Below the pieces are notes generated by a model, which was not told where the DNA came from, did not search any database, and worked only from the letters and a program-made list of their open reading frames with translations. The translations under genes were made by a program, and so were the position numbers. From Christensenella sp. UBA7588 (GTDB lineage Bacteria; Bacillota; Clostridia; Christensenellales; CAG-917): DNA of 51,687 nt. Every line of letters begins with the position of its first letter. Position 1 is the stretch's first letter. Shown piece after piece: positions 39,051 to 47,411 of the stretch. The DNA lies in the NCBI GenBank assembly GCA_002478945.1, contig DLKM01000012.1:773-52459 (forward strand), given 5' to 3'.

Positions 39051-40144
39051 TTTTCAATTACTTCTCCCAAATTGAGTAATGCATATGGGTAAGGCAAAGC
39101 CCCGCCGTCGTTTGGCTTTAAAAATCCGCACTCAAGGCAAGTATAGTACTTTATATTTTTAACCACGAAATGATGGTTGCTGGTTGTTTCATATTCGCAA
39201 TAGCAACTGCATTTGTGTGCGTCAACGCCTTGTGATGTATAATTATATTTATGTAAATGGTCTGGTAGCTTGCAAGAACAAACAAATTCATCGTCTATCA
39301 TAAAATTTTGAGAATGTACATGTTGAATTTTTTTTGGGAGTAAAGAGATATACCCAACAATGCAATTGTCCTCACGTTCAAGAGTGTTCGCTTCGTGATA
39401 ATTGTTCCAGCCCGTGTTAAAAAGTAGCTTTTGTTGTTTACTGTCGTAGCCATAGGCTATGGCCGCGTGTTGCACAGGCTCACCATTATAGTAATCATCA
39501 ATTATAACAATAACAGGGTTGTTCTCTTGTACAAGACGTTTAATGCAGTATGCATAATATGTGCTATATGTGTCGGTTGTGCCAGGATAATTTTCGTTTT
39601 TATTATAGTGATAATATGAGGTCAATAACCATTTATCAGCATCCGATGCCACACATTGATTAAGGTACGATGATAGTATTTCTTCAATGGAAACAACGCT
39701 GGGGAGTGCTAGATTATATCCAAGGCTGTTTCCAATGGTTACCAAGAGATTGTAAAATGCATCAGTTGTTCCCGGCGAATGTGTGTCATTTCCATAATTA
39801 GAGATGGCGGTAGTTTCATATTGCTCTGCTATTAAGTCATCATTCCAAAAATGATTGTAAAAAGACAAAAGCATTTGAACAGCAATGTATCCACAGGATT
39901 TGTTGTTGTTCATTTTATAATCTGTCAAGTTATAAAAATAATTTTCGATAAATGTCTTAAATTTCAATGTTTGATTATCTGATTGAAACGCATCTACCTC
40001 CGAAGCACTCTCAATTCTCAAATGTGGCTGAAATTGTAAAGGTTTCTCTATATTTTTCATATTATGAGTGCTTATTGAGGGGAAAAGCAGTGCGATAGAA
40101 CAAAGAAAAACAATCGCGATTGCGAGTTTTGAATTGTGCTTCAT
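39047..40144 (-). CDS. Secreted papain-like (C39-type) cysteine-peptidase-like protein
   Basis: A 365-aa secreted protein with a signal peptide (about 1-26). The catalytic domain has Cys84 (NNKSCGYIAVQMLLSFYN) and His226 (VQHAAIAYGYDS), with a possible third residue in LFNTGWNNYHE, as in C39/papain-like peptidases that fold around a CGYxA helix. The C-terminal part (about 265-350) is rich in paired Cys and His (CSCKLPDHLHKY, DAHKCSCYCEY, YYTCLECGF), like the His/Cys repeats of gut surface proteins, and may bind metal. I start at 40144 using AAGGAG upstream rather than 40207. AT-rich and coupled to a lipoprotein gene. The substrate is unknown. Confidence 0.78.
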   Translation of the reverse strand: MKHNSKLAIAIVFLCSIALLFPSISTHNMKNIEKPLQFQPHLRIESASEVDAFQSDNQTLKFKTFIENYFYNLTDYKMNNNKSCGYIAVQMLLSFYNHFWNDDLIAEQYETTAISNYGNDTHSPGTTDAFYNLLVTIGNSLGYNLALPSVVSIEEILSSYLNQCVASDADKWLLTSYYHYNKNENYPGTTDTYSTYYAYCIKRLVQENNPVIVIIDDYYNGEPVQHAAIAYGYDSKQQKLLFNTGWNNYHEANTLEREDNCIVGYISLLPKKIQHVHSQNFMIDDEFVCSCKLPDHLHKYNYTSQGVDAHKCSCYCEYETTSNHHFVVKNIKYYTCLECGFLKPNDGGALPYPYALLNLGEVIEK

Positions 40145-40178
40145 TGATGTCTTCTCCTTATTAAATATCTTAAAAAAT

Positions 40179-40207
40179 ATGTTAACATTGAAAAAACAGA
40201 ATGTCAA
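40179..40207 (-). promoter_or_regulatory. Sigma-A promoter of the peptidase/lipoprotein pair
   Basis: Perfect TTGACA (40207-40202), 17 nt, TAACAT (40184-40179) on the minus strand, back to back with the ecfA1 promoter. Confidence 0.7.
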
Positions 40208-40220
40208 TAAATCATTATGT

Positions 40221-40249
40221 TTGCAAATCTAAATACACTGTGATATAAT
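40221..40249 (+). promoter_or_regulatory. Promoter of ecfA1, 6 nt from its ATG
   Basis: TTGCAA (40221-40226), 17 nt, perfect TATAAT (40244-40249) with an extended TGA. The ATG is at 40256, the expected transcription start, and no Shine-Dalgarno exists. Confidence 0.8.
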
Positions 40250-40255
40250 CGCGTT

Positions 40256-41089
40256 ATGTCGCAAATTGTCCTCAAAGGAGTAAGTTATAACTACTCATTA
40301 GGGGAGGGCAGCAGTCTAAAAGCCCTCAAAAACCTGTCTTTTTCCGTTGAGAAAGGCCAGTTTGTCGCGCTTGTCGGTATGAACGGCAGCGGCAAATCCA
40401 CGCTTGCAAAACTTCTCAACGGTCTTTTTATACCCTCGAGCGGAGAAGTGCTTATAGACGGACTCTCAACTTCGGACGAAAAAAACACTTTTGAAATCCG
40501 CAAAAAAGCGGGTATGGTTTTTCAAAATCCCGACAATCAGACCGTTGCGACGATAATCGAGGACGACGTTGCGTTCGGACCCGAAAATATAGGTCTGCCG
40601 CGCGAAGAAATCGTGCAAAGAGTGAACGACGCTCTCGAAGCGGTAGGAATGAACGAGTATCGCACTCGCTCCGTATCCAAGTTGAGCGGCGGACAGAAAC
40701 AGAGAGTGGCAATCGCGGGAGTGCTTGCAATGCGTCCCGACATTCTCATTTTGGACGAATCCACGTCTATGCTCGACCCCAACGGGCGCAAAGAGATTAT
40801 GGATATTGCAACCGCGCTCAACAAAAAGGGAATCACGATAATCAACATCACGCACAATATGGAAGAAGCGGTGCTTGCGGATAGAATCATAGTGTTGCGC
40901 AAGGGAAGAATCGCCGTGGACGGAACTCCTCAAGAAGTGTTTTCGTCCGGACTTTTGGAAGCGTGCGGTCTTACGTTGCCGCCCGTTACCGCTTTGTCAA
41001 AAAAACTCGAAAGTAAAGGTTTTGCGTTTGCTCGTCCCGTGGTCAATACGGACGAGTTGGTGGAGGAAGTATGTCTGCAGTTGAAATAA
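40256..41089 (+). CDS. ecfA1: ECF transporter ATPase EcfA1
   Basis: One of two ATPases of the energy-coupling factor transporter, which powers vitamin and metal uptake through interchangeable S-components. The 277-aa protein has Walker A GMNGSGKST (41-49), a Q-loop FQNPDNQTVATIIEDDVAFG, signature LSGGQKQRVAIAG and Walker B DILILDESTSMLDP. Signs of the ecfA1 type are the ESTSMLDP wording and its first position in ecfA1-ecfA2-ecfT. The promoter ends 6 nt before the ATG and there is no ribosome binding site, so the mRNA is predicted to be leaderless. It overlaps ecfA2 by 19 nt. Confidence 0.96.
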   Translation: MSQIVLKGVSYNYSLGEGSSLKALKNLSFSVEKGQFVALVGMNGSGKSTLAKLLNGLFIPSSGEVLIDGLSTSDEKNTFEIRKKAGMVFQNPDNQTVATIIEDDVAFGPENIGLPREEIVQRVNDALEAVGMNEYRTRSVSKLSGGQKQRVAIAGVLAMRPDILILDESTSMLDPNGRKEIMDIATALNKKGITIINITHNMEEAVLADRIIVLRKGRIAVDGTPQEVFSSGLLEACGLTLPPVTALSKKLESKGFAFARPVVNTDELVEEVCLQLK

Positions 41090-41952
41090 AACATCTGACT
41101 TACGTTTACTCCAAAAAGACGCCGTTTGAGAAAAAGGCTCTCGACGACGTCAGTCTTTGCATCGAGGAAGGCAGTTTCGTAGGTATAGTCGGCGCGACGG
41201 GCAGCGGCAAATCAACCCTTATTCAGCACCTCAACGGACTTATCAAAGTGCAGGATAAAAAGGTGTCGAGCGTTGTCGTGGACGGAATGTCCGCAACAGA
41301 CAAAAAGACTCTCAAAAAACTGCGTTTCGAGGTCGGAATGGTCTTTCAATATCCCGAGTATCAGTTGTTTGCCGATACGGTGGAGAAAGACGTTGCGTTC
41401 GGACCGAAGAATATGGGGCTTCAAAAAGACGAGATTGAAAACAGAGTCCGCAAGGCTCTCGACGTGGTGGGACTCGAATACGAAAAATTTGCGTCGCGCA
41501 GTCCGTTCGACTTGAGCGGAGGAGAAAAGCGCAGAGTTGCCATAGCAGGCGTTATTGCTATGCAACCCAAAATTCTCGTTCTCGACGAGCCTGTCGCAGG
41601 ACTTGACCCCGCAGGCAGAGAGGAGATACTCGGTTTGGTCAAAAAACTTCAAAAAGAGGTGTCTCCGACGATAATTCTCGTCTCGCACAATATGGACGAT
41701 ATAGCCGTTCTCGCAGACAGAATCATTGCTTTGCAGGACGGAAAAATCGTTATGGACGGCACTCCGAAAGAGGTGTTTTCCGATAGAGAAAAAGTCAGAC
41801 AAGTGGGGCTTGACGTGCCTTATGCCACGACGCTTGCAGATAGATTTATCGCAAGAGGAATAAACTTGCCGAGGGATATAATCAGCCTTGACGAACTTGC
41901 CGACGAACTGGGCAAAATCAAGAAGTCCGAGGAGGTAAACGCCGATGTTTAA
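41071..41952 (+). CDS. ecfA2: ECF transporter ATPase EcfA2
   Basis: Second ATPase of the energy-coupling factor module, 293 aa. Walker A GATGSGKST (41-49), Q-loop FQYPEYQLFADTVEKDVAFG, signature DLSGGEKRRVAIAGV and Walker B ILVLDEPVAGLDPAG. The YPEYQLF wording distinguishes EcfA2 from EcfA1. Ribosome binding site GGAGGAAG lies inside the end of ecfA1. The ORF overlaps ecfA1 by 19 nt and ecfT by 8 nt, so the three products are translated as a coupled set. Confidence 0.96.
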   Translation: MSAVEIKHLTYVYSKKTPFEKKALDDVSLCIEEGSFVGIVGATGSGKSTLIQHLNGLIKVQDKKVSSVVVDGMSATDKKTLKKLRFEVGMVFQYPEYQLFADTVEKDVAFGPKNMGLQKDEIENRVRKALDVVGLEYEKFASRSPFDLSGGEKRRVAIAGVIAMQPKILVLDEPVAGLDPAGREEILGLVKKLQKEVSPTIILVSHNMDDIAVLADRIIALQDGKIVMDGTPKEVFSDREKVRQVGLDVPYATTLADRFIARGINLPRDIISLDELADELGKIKKSEEVNADV

Positions 41953-42796
41953 GGACGTTGCTTTCGGACAATATTATCCTGCGGATTCCATTATTCATCG
42001 CCTTGACGCAAGAGTGAAAATGTTGCTCACTCTGCTTTTCGTGATTGCGATTTTCTTTATCAAATCATATTTCGGATTTATGCTTACGGCGGTATTTTTG
42101 ATTGCCGTAATATTGCTTGCAAAACTGCCGATGATGTCCGTACTCAAGTCGGTAAAAGGAGTGATGTTTATCATTCTGTTTACCGCGATTCTCAATTTGT
42201 TTCTTATCAAAAAAGGCGAAGTTTTGGTAAGTTGGAAAATCTTTACAATTACAAAAGACGGGGTTCATACCACCATAAAGATGGTTTTAAGGCTCGTTTT
42301 GTTGATTTCGGGTGCGTCTTTGCTTTCGCTTACGACAACGCCCGTCGCGCTTGCCGACGGCGTCGAAAGCCTTATGTCTCCGCTCAAAATCATCAAAGTT
42401 CCCGTCAGAGACATAGCGATGATAATGAGCATTGCGCTCAGGTTTATTCCGACGCTTTTCGAGGAGACCAACAAGATTATTTCTGCCCAGAAAGCAAGGG
42501 GTGCGAGTTTCGATACGGGCGGTCTTTTCGCAAGGGCAAAGGCGTTGCTTCCCGTGCTTATTCCGCTTTTCGTCAACTCGTTCAGACGAGCGGACGAACT
42601 TGCTTTCGCAATGGACGCGAGATGCTACAACGCAACCGAAAAACGCACCAAAATGAAAAAGGCAAAAATCGGAGTCGTCGACGTTGCGGCGTTGATTCTG
42701 ACGTGTGCGTTTTTCGTGACGATATTGCTTGAAAGATACTATTTCCCGACCGTGGGAATAAACATCGACAAAATGATTTTCGGAGGACTCGTATGA
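41945..42796 (+). CDS. ecfT: ECF transporter membrane coupling protein EcfT
   Basis: The transmembrane T-component that links the ATPases to substrate-binding S-components, 283 aa with several membrane helices in the N-terminal half and one at the C-terminus. The two coupling helices carry the characteristic Ala-Arg-Gly motifs: ISAQKARGASFDTGG and FAMDARCYNATEKRT. ALRFIPTLFEETNKI precedes the first motif, as in the CbiQ/EcfT family. It overlaps truA by four bases (ATGA), the conserved ecfA1-ecfA2-ecfT-truA order of Firmicutes. No S-component gene lies in the window, which is usual for group II modules. Confidence 0.95.
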   Translation: MFKDVAFGQYYPADSIIHRLDARVKMLLTLLFVIAIFFIKSYFGFMLTAVFLIAVILLAKLPMMSVLKSVKGVMFIILFTAILNLFLIKKGEVLVSWKIFTITKDGVHTTIKMVLRLVLLISGASLLSLTTTPVALADGVESLMSPLKIIKVPVRDIAMIMSIALRFIPTLFEETNKIISAQKARGASFDTGGLFARAKALLPVLIPLFVNSFRRADELAFAMDARCYNATEKRTKMKKAKIGVVDVAALILTCAFFVTILLERYYFPTVGINIDKMIFGGLV

Positions 42797-43602
42797 GATA
42801 CCGCGCTATAATTTCATATTGCGGAACGAGGTACGTCGGTTGGCAACGCCAACTCAACGGACTATCCGTACAGGAAGTCCTCGAAAAAGCACTTTCAAAG
42901 ACCTTCGGAACGCCCACGAGCGCAACCGCGAGCGGTCGCACGGACGCAGGCGTACACGCAGAGGGGCAAGTCGTACATTTCGACGCGGAAACGTCCATAC
43001 CCACGGACAAAATTCCGTTTGCGGTCAATTCCGTTTTGCCCCACGACGTGAGTATGCTTTATTGCGAGGTCGCGCCGCAAGATTTCAACGCGAGATTCAG
43101 CGCAAAGAGAAAGACGTATTGCTATAAACTTTATATCGGCAAACATCGCTTGCCTATGCTCGAAGCGACGCACGAACACGTCGTCGTTCCCGTGGATATA
43201 GTCAAGATAAAAGAAGCGGCAAAAATTATCGAAGGCACGCACGATTTCAAGTGCTTCGAGGCAAGCGGAAGCGTCGTGAAAAACACGGTGCGCACGGTGT
43301 ATTCCATAGACGTGAAAGTAAATCCGCTGTCGTATGCAAACGCCGTCTCCGAACCTGCCGAAAACGGCAATCTAAACCAATCTAATTGCAATTTAATCAA
43401 CGATTGCGAAGTGTGCGTGTACGTCACGGGCAACGGCTTTTTGTACAATATGGTGCGCATAATCGCAGGCACGCTTTTGTACGTCGGAATAGGCAAACTG
43501 ACTCCCGCGGACGTAAAAGAGATTTTGGAGAGCGGAGACCGTAAAAAGGCGGGCAAAACGCTTTCCGCAAAAGGACTGCATCTTATTTCCGTCGTTTATT
43601 GA
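42793..43602 (+). CDS. truA: tRNA pseudouridine synthase A
   Basis: Makes pseudouridine at positions 38-40 of the anticodon stem-loop. The 269-aa protein has the catalytic Asp51 in ATASGRTDAGVHAEGQVVHF. RFSAKRKTYCYKL and GNGFLYNMVRIIAGTLLYVG are the other conserved TruA blocks. A short low-complexity insertion (PAENGNLNQSNCN, near 190-205) lies before the last block. The length is slightly above normal. It ends the ecf operon; a terminator follows and overlaps the glnS promoter. Confidence 0.96.
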   Translation: MRYRAIISYCGTRYVGWQRQLNGLSVQEVLEKALSKTFGTPTSATASGRTDAGVHAEGQVVHFDAETSIPTDKIPFAVNSVLPHDVSMLYCEVAPQDFNARFSAKRKTYCYKLYIGKHRLPMLEATHEHVVVPVDIVKIKEAAKIIEGTHDFKCFEASGSVVKNTVRTVYSIDVKVNPLSYANAVSEPAENGNLNQSNCNLINDCEVCVYVTGNGFLYNMVRIIAGTLLYVGIGKLTPADVKEILESGDRKKAGKTLSAKGLHLISVVY

Positions 43603-43643
43603 CGGTTTTACCTGTATTTTCTACAAAAAATATACTTTCGTTT

Positions 43644-43680
43644 ACAGCCGACTTTATTGACAGACGGCTGTTTTCGTTTT
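43644..43680 (+). terminator. Terminator of the ecf-truA operon overlapping the glnS promoter
   Basis: A 7-bp stem ACAGCCG / CGGCTGT with a 14-nt loop, followed by TTTCGTTTT. The loop contains the -35 TTGACA of the next promoter. Confidence 0.7.
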
Positions 43681-43685
43681 ATTAT
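43657..43685 (+). promoter_or_regulatory. Sigma-A promoter of glnS and downstream genes
   Basis: Perfect TTGACA (43657-43662), 17 nt, TATTAT (43680-43685). It begins inside the loop of the truA terminator hairpin. Confidence 0.75.
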
Positions 43686-43716
43686 AAGATATAATAATTT
43701 TAATCGCGCTCCGTGC

Positions 43717-43731
43717 GTGCGCAATGCGCAC
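43717..43731 (+). promoter_or_regulatory. GCGC-type 5' leader hairpin of glnS
   Basis: A perfect 6-bp stem GTGCGC / GCGCAC with an AAT loop in the roughly 65-nt leader before glnS. Confidence 0.55.
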
Positions 43732-43758
43732 AGACACGAGGCAAAGGCAATACCAAAT

Positions 43759-45384
43759 ATGGAAGACAATTCAAGAAACTTTATTGAAGAATTTATCGAC
43801 GAAGACCTCGCAAGCGGCAAAGTGAACAAAATCATCACTCGTTTTCCGCCCGAACCCAACGGATATTTGCATATCGGACACGCAAAGGCTCTTTGCATCA
43901 ATTTCGGTATGAAAGAAAAGTATCACGGAGCGTGCAATCTTCGTTTTGACGACACCAACCCCGCGAAAGAGGACGTCGAATATATGGAAAGCATCAAAGC
44001 CGACATAAAATGGCTCGGCTTCGACTGGGACGAACTTCACAACGCAAGCGATTATTTCGACAAGATGTACGAATGCGCCGTCAAACTCATCAAAGATGGC
44101 AAGGCGTACGTTTGCGATTTGAGCGCGGAAGAAATCAGCGCGACGAGAGGCAATTTCAACACTCCGGGAACGGAAAGCCCGTACAGAAACAGAAGCGTCG
44201 AAGAAAACCTCGATTTGTTCGAGCGTATGAAAAACGGCGAATTTGCGGACGGAGAGAAAGTCTTGCGTGCGAAAATCGATATGGCTTCGCCCAACATCAA
44301 TATGCGCGACCCCGTTATTTACCGTATTTGCCACGCAACGCATCCGCACACGGGAGACAAGTGGGTTATCTATCCGATGTACGATTTCGCACATCCCATC
44401 GAGGACGCAATCGAGGGCATTACTCACTCGCTTTGCTCGCTCGAATTTGAAAACCATCGTCCGCTTTACGACTGGGTTACGCTCAACTGCGGTTTCAACC
44501 CGAGACCTCGCCAAATCGAGTTTGCGAGACTCAATCTCACGCACACGGTTATGAGCAAGCGTTTTATCAAGCGTTTGGTCGACGAAAAAATCGTGTGGGG
44601 CTGGGACGACCCGAGATTGTCCACTCTTTCGGGCATCAGAGAGAGAGGCTATACGCCCGAAGCCATAAGAGATTTCTGCTCCCGTATCGGCGTTGCCAAA
44701 GCGGACAGCGAAGTGGATATTTCCATACTCGAGCATTGCGTGAGAGAGGATTTGAACGCACACGCACAAAGAGCGATGGTGGTAACCAAACCTTTGAAAC
44801 TCGTCATCGACAATTATCCCGAGGGCAAGAGCGAACCCGTGTATATCGAGAACAATCCGCAACAAGATGACGCAGGCGTACACGAGACCACTTTCGGCAG
44901 AGAATTGTACATCGAGCAAGACGATTTCTCTCTCAATCCTCCGCCCAAATATTTCCGCCTCAAACCCGACGGAATCGTGCGTCTCAAAGGCGCGTACATC
45001 ATTAAGTACGTCGGATGCGAACAAGACGCGGACGGCAACGTTACGACGGTACACGCCGAGTATCTCGAGGGAACGAAATCGGGAGAAGAAGGCGCAAATA
45101 TGAAAGTCAAAGGCACAATCCATTGGGTAAACGCAAACGATTGTGTTGACGTCACGCTCAATATGTTCGATTATCTCATCAACGACGGCGACGGCGATTA
45201 TATGGACAGAGTCAATCCCGATTCGCTTACCGTGCTTCACGGCAAGGCGGAAAAAATCGTCGGGGAAGCCCCCGTGCATACGAGATTCCAGTTTTTGCGC
45301 GAAGGTTATTTTATCAAACGCAACGACGAGAACGAGTTTAACAGCATAGTCGGCCTTAAGGACAGTTTCAAGCCGAAGGCGTGA
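43759..45384 (+). CDS. glnS: Glutaminyl-tRNA synthetase
   Basis: Directly charges tRNA-Gln, an alternative to the GatCAB amidation route usual in Firmicutes. From the ATG at 43759 (MEDNSRNFIEEF) the protein is 541 aa. The HIGH motif is exact in PEPNGYLHIGHAKALC (38-41). LRFDDTNPAKEDVEY is the GlnRS-specific block, and the KMSKS-type motif VMSKRF lies near 264. The C-terminal beta-barrel anticodon-binding domains are complete. The upstream in-frame extension to 43657 starts inside the promoter and is rejected. It is followed after 20 nt by a multi-zinc-ribbon protein gene, probably co-transcribed. Confidence 0.95.
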   Translation: MEDNSRNFIEEFIDEDLASGKVNKIITRFPPEPNGYLHIGHAKALCINFGMKEKYHGACNLRFDDTNPAKEDVEYMESIKADIKWLGFDWDELHNASDYFDKMYECAVKLIKDGKAYVCDLSAEEISATRGNFNTPGTESPYRNRSVEENLDLFERMKNGEFADGEKVLRAKIDMASPNINMRDPVIYRICHATHPHTGDKWVIYPMYDFAHPIEDAIEGITHSLCSLEFENHRPLYDWVTLNCGFNPRPRQIEFARLNLTHTVMSKRFIKRLVDEKIVWGWDDPRLSTLSGIRERGYTPEAIRDFCSRIGVAKADSEVDISILEHCVREDLNAHAQRAMVVTKPLKLVIDNYPEGKSEPVYIENNPQQDDAGVHETTFGRELYIEQDDFSLNPPPKYFRLKPDGIVRLKGAYIIKYVGCEQDADGNVTTVHAEYLEGTKSGEEGANMKVKGTIHWVNANDCVDVTLNMFDYLINDGDGDYMDRVNPDSLTVLHGKAEKIVGEAPVHTRFQFLREGYFIKRNDENEFNSIVGLKDSFKPKA

Positions 45385-45404
45385 CAAAAATTTGTAGGTG
45401 AAAA

Positions 45405-46601
45405 ATGTTTGTCTGTAAAATATGCGGAAGCGAAGTAAAACCCGGTCAGGCGTTCTGCGCGACCTGCGGTGCGGACGTGGTTGAAAATTACGAAACCGTC
45501 TGCCCCGTTTGTCACGCAAAGAACAGCGCCGGAAGCAGATACTGCGCAAAGTGCGGAGGTATTTTGTCCGTGATGCGCAAGCCTGTCTGCGCCGTCTGCG
45601 GCACCAAGAACCTTCCCGGTGCAAAATTCTGCGTGTCTTGCGGCGCGCCTATCGTCGTGGAAAGCGAAACGCACAGCGACGCCGATATGCTCGACGCTCG
45701 CAAAACCAAACTTCGTCTGGACAATATGGAGCGCGAAAGAATGGCGGCGGTCGATAAAGAGATTGCCGACAAACGTCAGAAGGCAGAGGAAGAAAGAGAG
45801 ACCGCTATGCTTCAAGTGGAGGACTATCGCAAAAAGAGCGAAGAAGAATACGAGAAGAAAGCCAACCTTTTGGAGCAGTACAGACAAAAACTCAACGAAC
45901 TCGGCTCAGAGGACGTCGAACTCCTCAAAAAGATGTCAGTTGCGCTTCAAAGTTACGCAAAATATTATGCCGACCCGTTTTCGCAAATCGACGAGGACGA
46001 CATCGAAGGGGAGACTTACGTTTGCCCTGCTTGCGGAACGATAAATCCGCTTGACGCCACCGCCTGCACGCATTGCGGACGCGACAAAGCAAGAGCGTTG
46101 CTGTTGCTTGCAAAAAACAAAATCAAACAATCTCCGCCCATCAAGCGCAGACAAAAAATCGTCACGCCTCCTCAAGTCGATTTGGAGGTAAAAAAAGTGC
46201 CGACTCTCGACGAATTCGCAGACGGAGTAAGCGGCAAACCACAACAGGGCGAAACCGTTAAGGCGGAAGAAAGAAAAGAGGAACAAGCAGACTTTTCCGG
46301 TCCCAACCAAGCTCATTTCGGAGCGTACCCATACCCCCCCCCGTATACGTTTCCGTACCCGCCACAGGCGGGCGCATACCCTGTGGGTATGCAACAGTAC
46401 TATATCGGTCCTGACGGCAAACCTTACCAAATGCCACCCATCGTTCAACCCGTCGCGTTCGTTCCGTACGTCACGCAAGAGCAGCCGCTTATGCAGTACT
46501 CTCCGATAATCGAGGACAAAAAACCGCAAAAGCCGGTTGCTAACAATCAAAACAATCAAAACAACGCGAACGGTCAGAACAAATCAAACAATAAGAAGTA
46601 A
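45405..46601 (+). CDS. Cytoplasmic protein with four zinc ribbons, a coiled coil and a Pro-rich tail
   Basis: A 398-aa protein of unknown function. Three zinc ribbons fill residues 1-86 (FVCKICGSEVKPGQAFCATC; CPVCHAKNSAGSRYCAKC; CAVCGTKNLPGAKFCVSC). A Lys/Glu-rich coiled coil follows (about 100-165), then a fourth ribbon (CPACGTINPLDATACTHC, about 207-224), a disordered region with a Pro/Tyr-rich stretch and an Asn-rich C-terminus. Residues 345-359 (PIVQPVAFVPYVTQE) recur almost unchanged in the third gene of this set. Zinc-ribbon, coiled-coil and Pro-rich parts suggest a scaffold or adaptor for membrane partners (inference). It is 5 nt before the next gene. Confidence 0.85.
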   Translation: MFVCKICGSEVKPGQAFCATCGADVVENYETVCPVCHAKNSAGSRYCAKCGGILSVMRKPVCAVCGTKNLPGAKFCVSCGAPIVVESETHSDADMLDARKTKLRLDNMERERMAAVDKEIADKRQKAEEERETAMLQVEDYRKKSEEEYEKKANLLEQYRQKLNELGSEDVELLKKMSVALQSYAKYYADPFSQIDEDDIEGETYVCPACGTINPLDATACTHCGRDKARALLLLAKNKIKQSPPIKRRQKIVTPPQVDLEVKKVPTLDEFADGVSGKPQQGETVKAEERKEEQADFSGPNQAHFGAYPYPPPYTFPYPPQAGAYPVGMQQYYIGPDGKPYQMPPIVQPVAFVPYVTQEQPLMQYSPIIEDKKPQKPVANNQNNQNNANGQNKSNNKK

Positions 46602-46606
46602 TCGAG

Positions 46607-47395
46607 ATGGCAGAGGTAAAAAACAACAAGCCCAAAATAAAAGGAGTCGACGACGCAGGCATAAGGCTTGCGCCTACTCCTATACATAATTCGGCTTACC
46701 ACGTTATGCCTACCGTCGTGCAAGAGTACGTTATAGAACCTCAAATCGTAACGAACGAACCTGCAGGAGACGGCGATTCCGTTGCGGAACACTCCACGAA
46801 AGACGACTTCCAACCCAAAAAAGAGGACGCAAACAAAAAGTGGAAAAGAGGCAAACGCGCAAAGAATATGATTACGGGAAGCATCGTGTTTTTGGTGTCT
46901 CTCGTCGTCCTTTTGCCATACGTTCTGTCTGCCGCAAAAGTAAATATCGACGCTTCGTTCGTGCTTGCTTCGGACAAAATGAACGTCATAGGGCATTTTG
47001 TCGGCGCGTTTGAAACCAGCGCGGAACTCGGTTGGCAAGGAGAGGCGGTTTCGCTTATCTGGAAAGGTATGATTCCGGATATAATTCTCACAATCGGCAT
47101 TTTAGCGGTACTTTTCGGCGTGATAAAGTCGATATTTGCGATTTTCGGAGCGGTTAAACAAATACATTATATCATCGAGTCTATCGTCTATCTGCTTTGC
47201 GTGCTGTGCATTTTCATTGCGGCGCTCGTAGGTGCGGAGACGATAGGAATCGAAAAAATAGACTTTGTAAATGATTTTATAAAAGGCTATAAAACGTGCT
47301 ATTTATTCACGATGCTCGTGTTCGGAGCGGGCTACGTTCTCGTCTCGGCTTTATGCTGGGTGATAAACCGAGACAAGTACGGTTATCTCAAGTAA
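46607..47395 (+). CDS. Four-helix membrane protein with disordered N-terminus (paralog 1)
   Basis: A 262-aa protein of unknown function. Residues 1-82 are disordered and end in a basic stretch (KKWKRGKRAK). Four membrane helices follow (about 86-108, 144-169, 187-209, 220-243), with a larger loop between helices 1 and 2. The sequence wording MITGSIVFLVSLVVLLPYVL resembles LVTFIVSLLTLLPFLIG in the next gene at the same place, so the two are probably ancient duplicates. The N-terminal region has PTVVQEYVIEPQIV, a possible degenerate version of the motif shared by its neighbours. It lies 5 nt after the zinc-ribbon gene. Confidence 0.8.
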   Translation: MAEVKNNKPKIKGVDDAGIRLAPTPIHNSAYHVMPTVVQEYVIEPQIVTNEPAGDGDSVAEHSTKDDFQPKKEDANKKWKRGKRAKNMITGSIVFLVSLVVLLPYVLSAAKVNIDASFVLASDKMNVIGHFVGAFETSAELGWQGEAVSLIWKGMIPDIILTIGILAVLFGVIKSIFAIFGAVKQIHYIIESIVYLLCVLCIFIAALVGAETIGIEKIDFVNDFIKGYKTCYLFTMLVFGAGYVLVSALCWVINRDKYGYLK

Positions 47396-47411
47396 TTCGT
47401 TTGGAGGAATT

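Noticed and set aside
43686..43758. T-box riboswitch upstream of glnS (and likewise lysS, alaS, gltX)
   Set aside because: The leaders are too short (tens of nucleotides) and lack the T-box sequence and specifier stem.
43771..45624. A 617-codon minus-strand frame opposite glnS
   Set aside because: Antisense to an intact GlnRS, Cys/Arg/Phe-rich with no recognisable motif.
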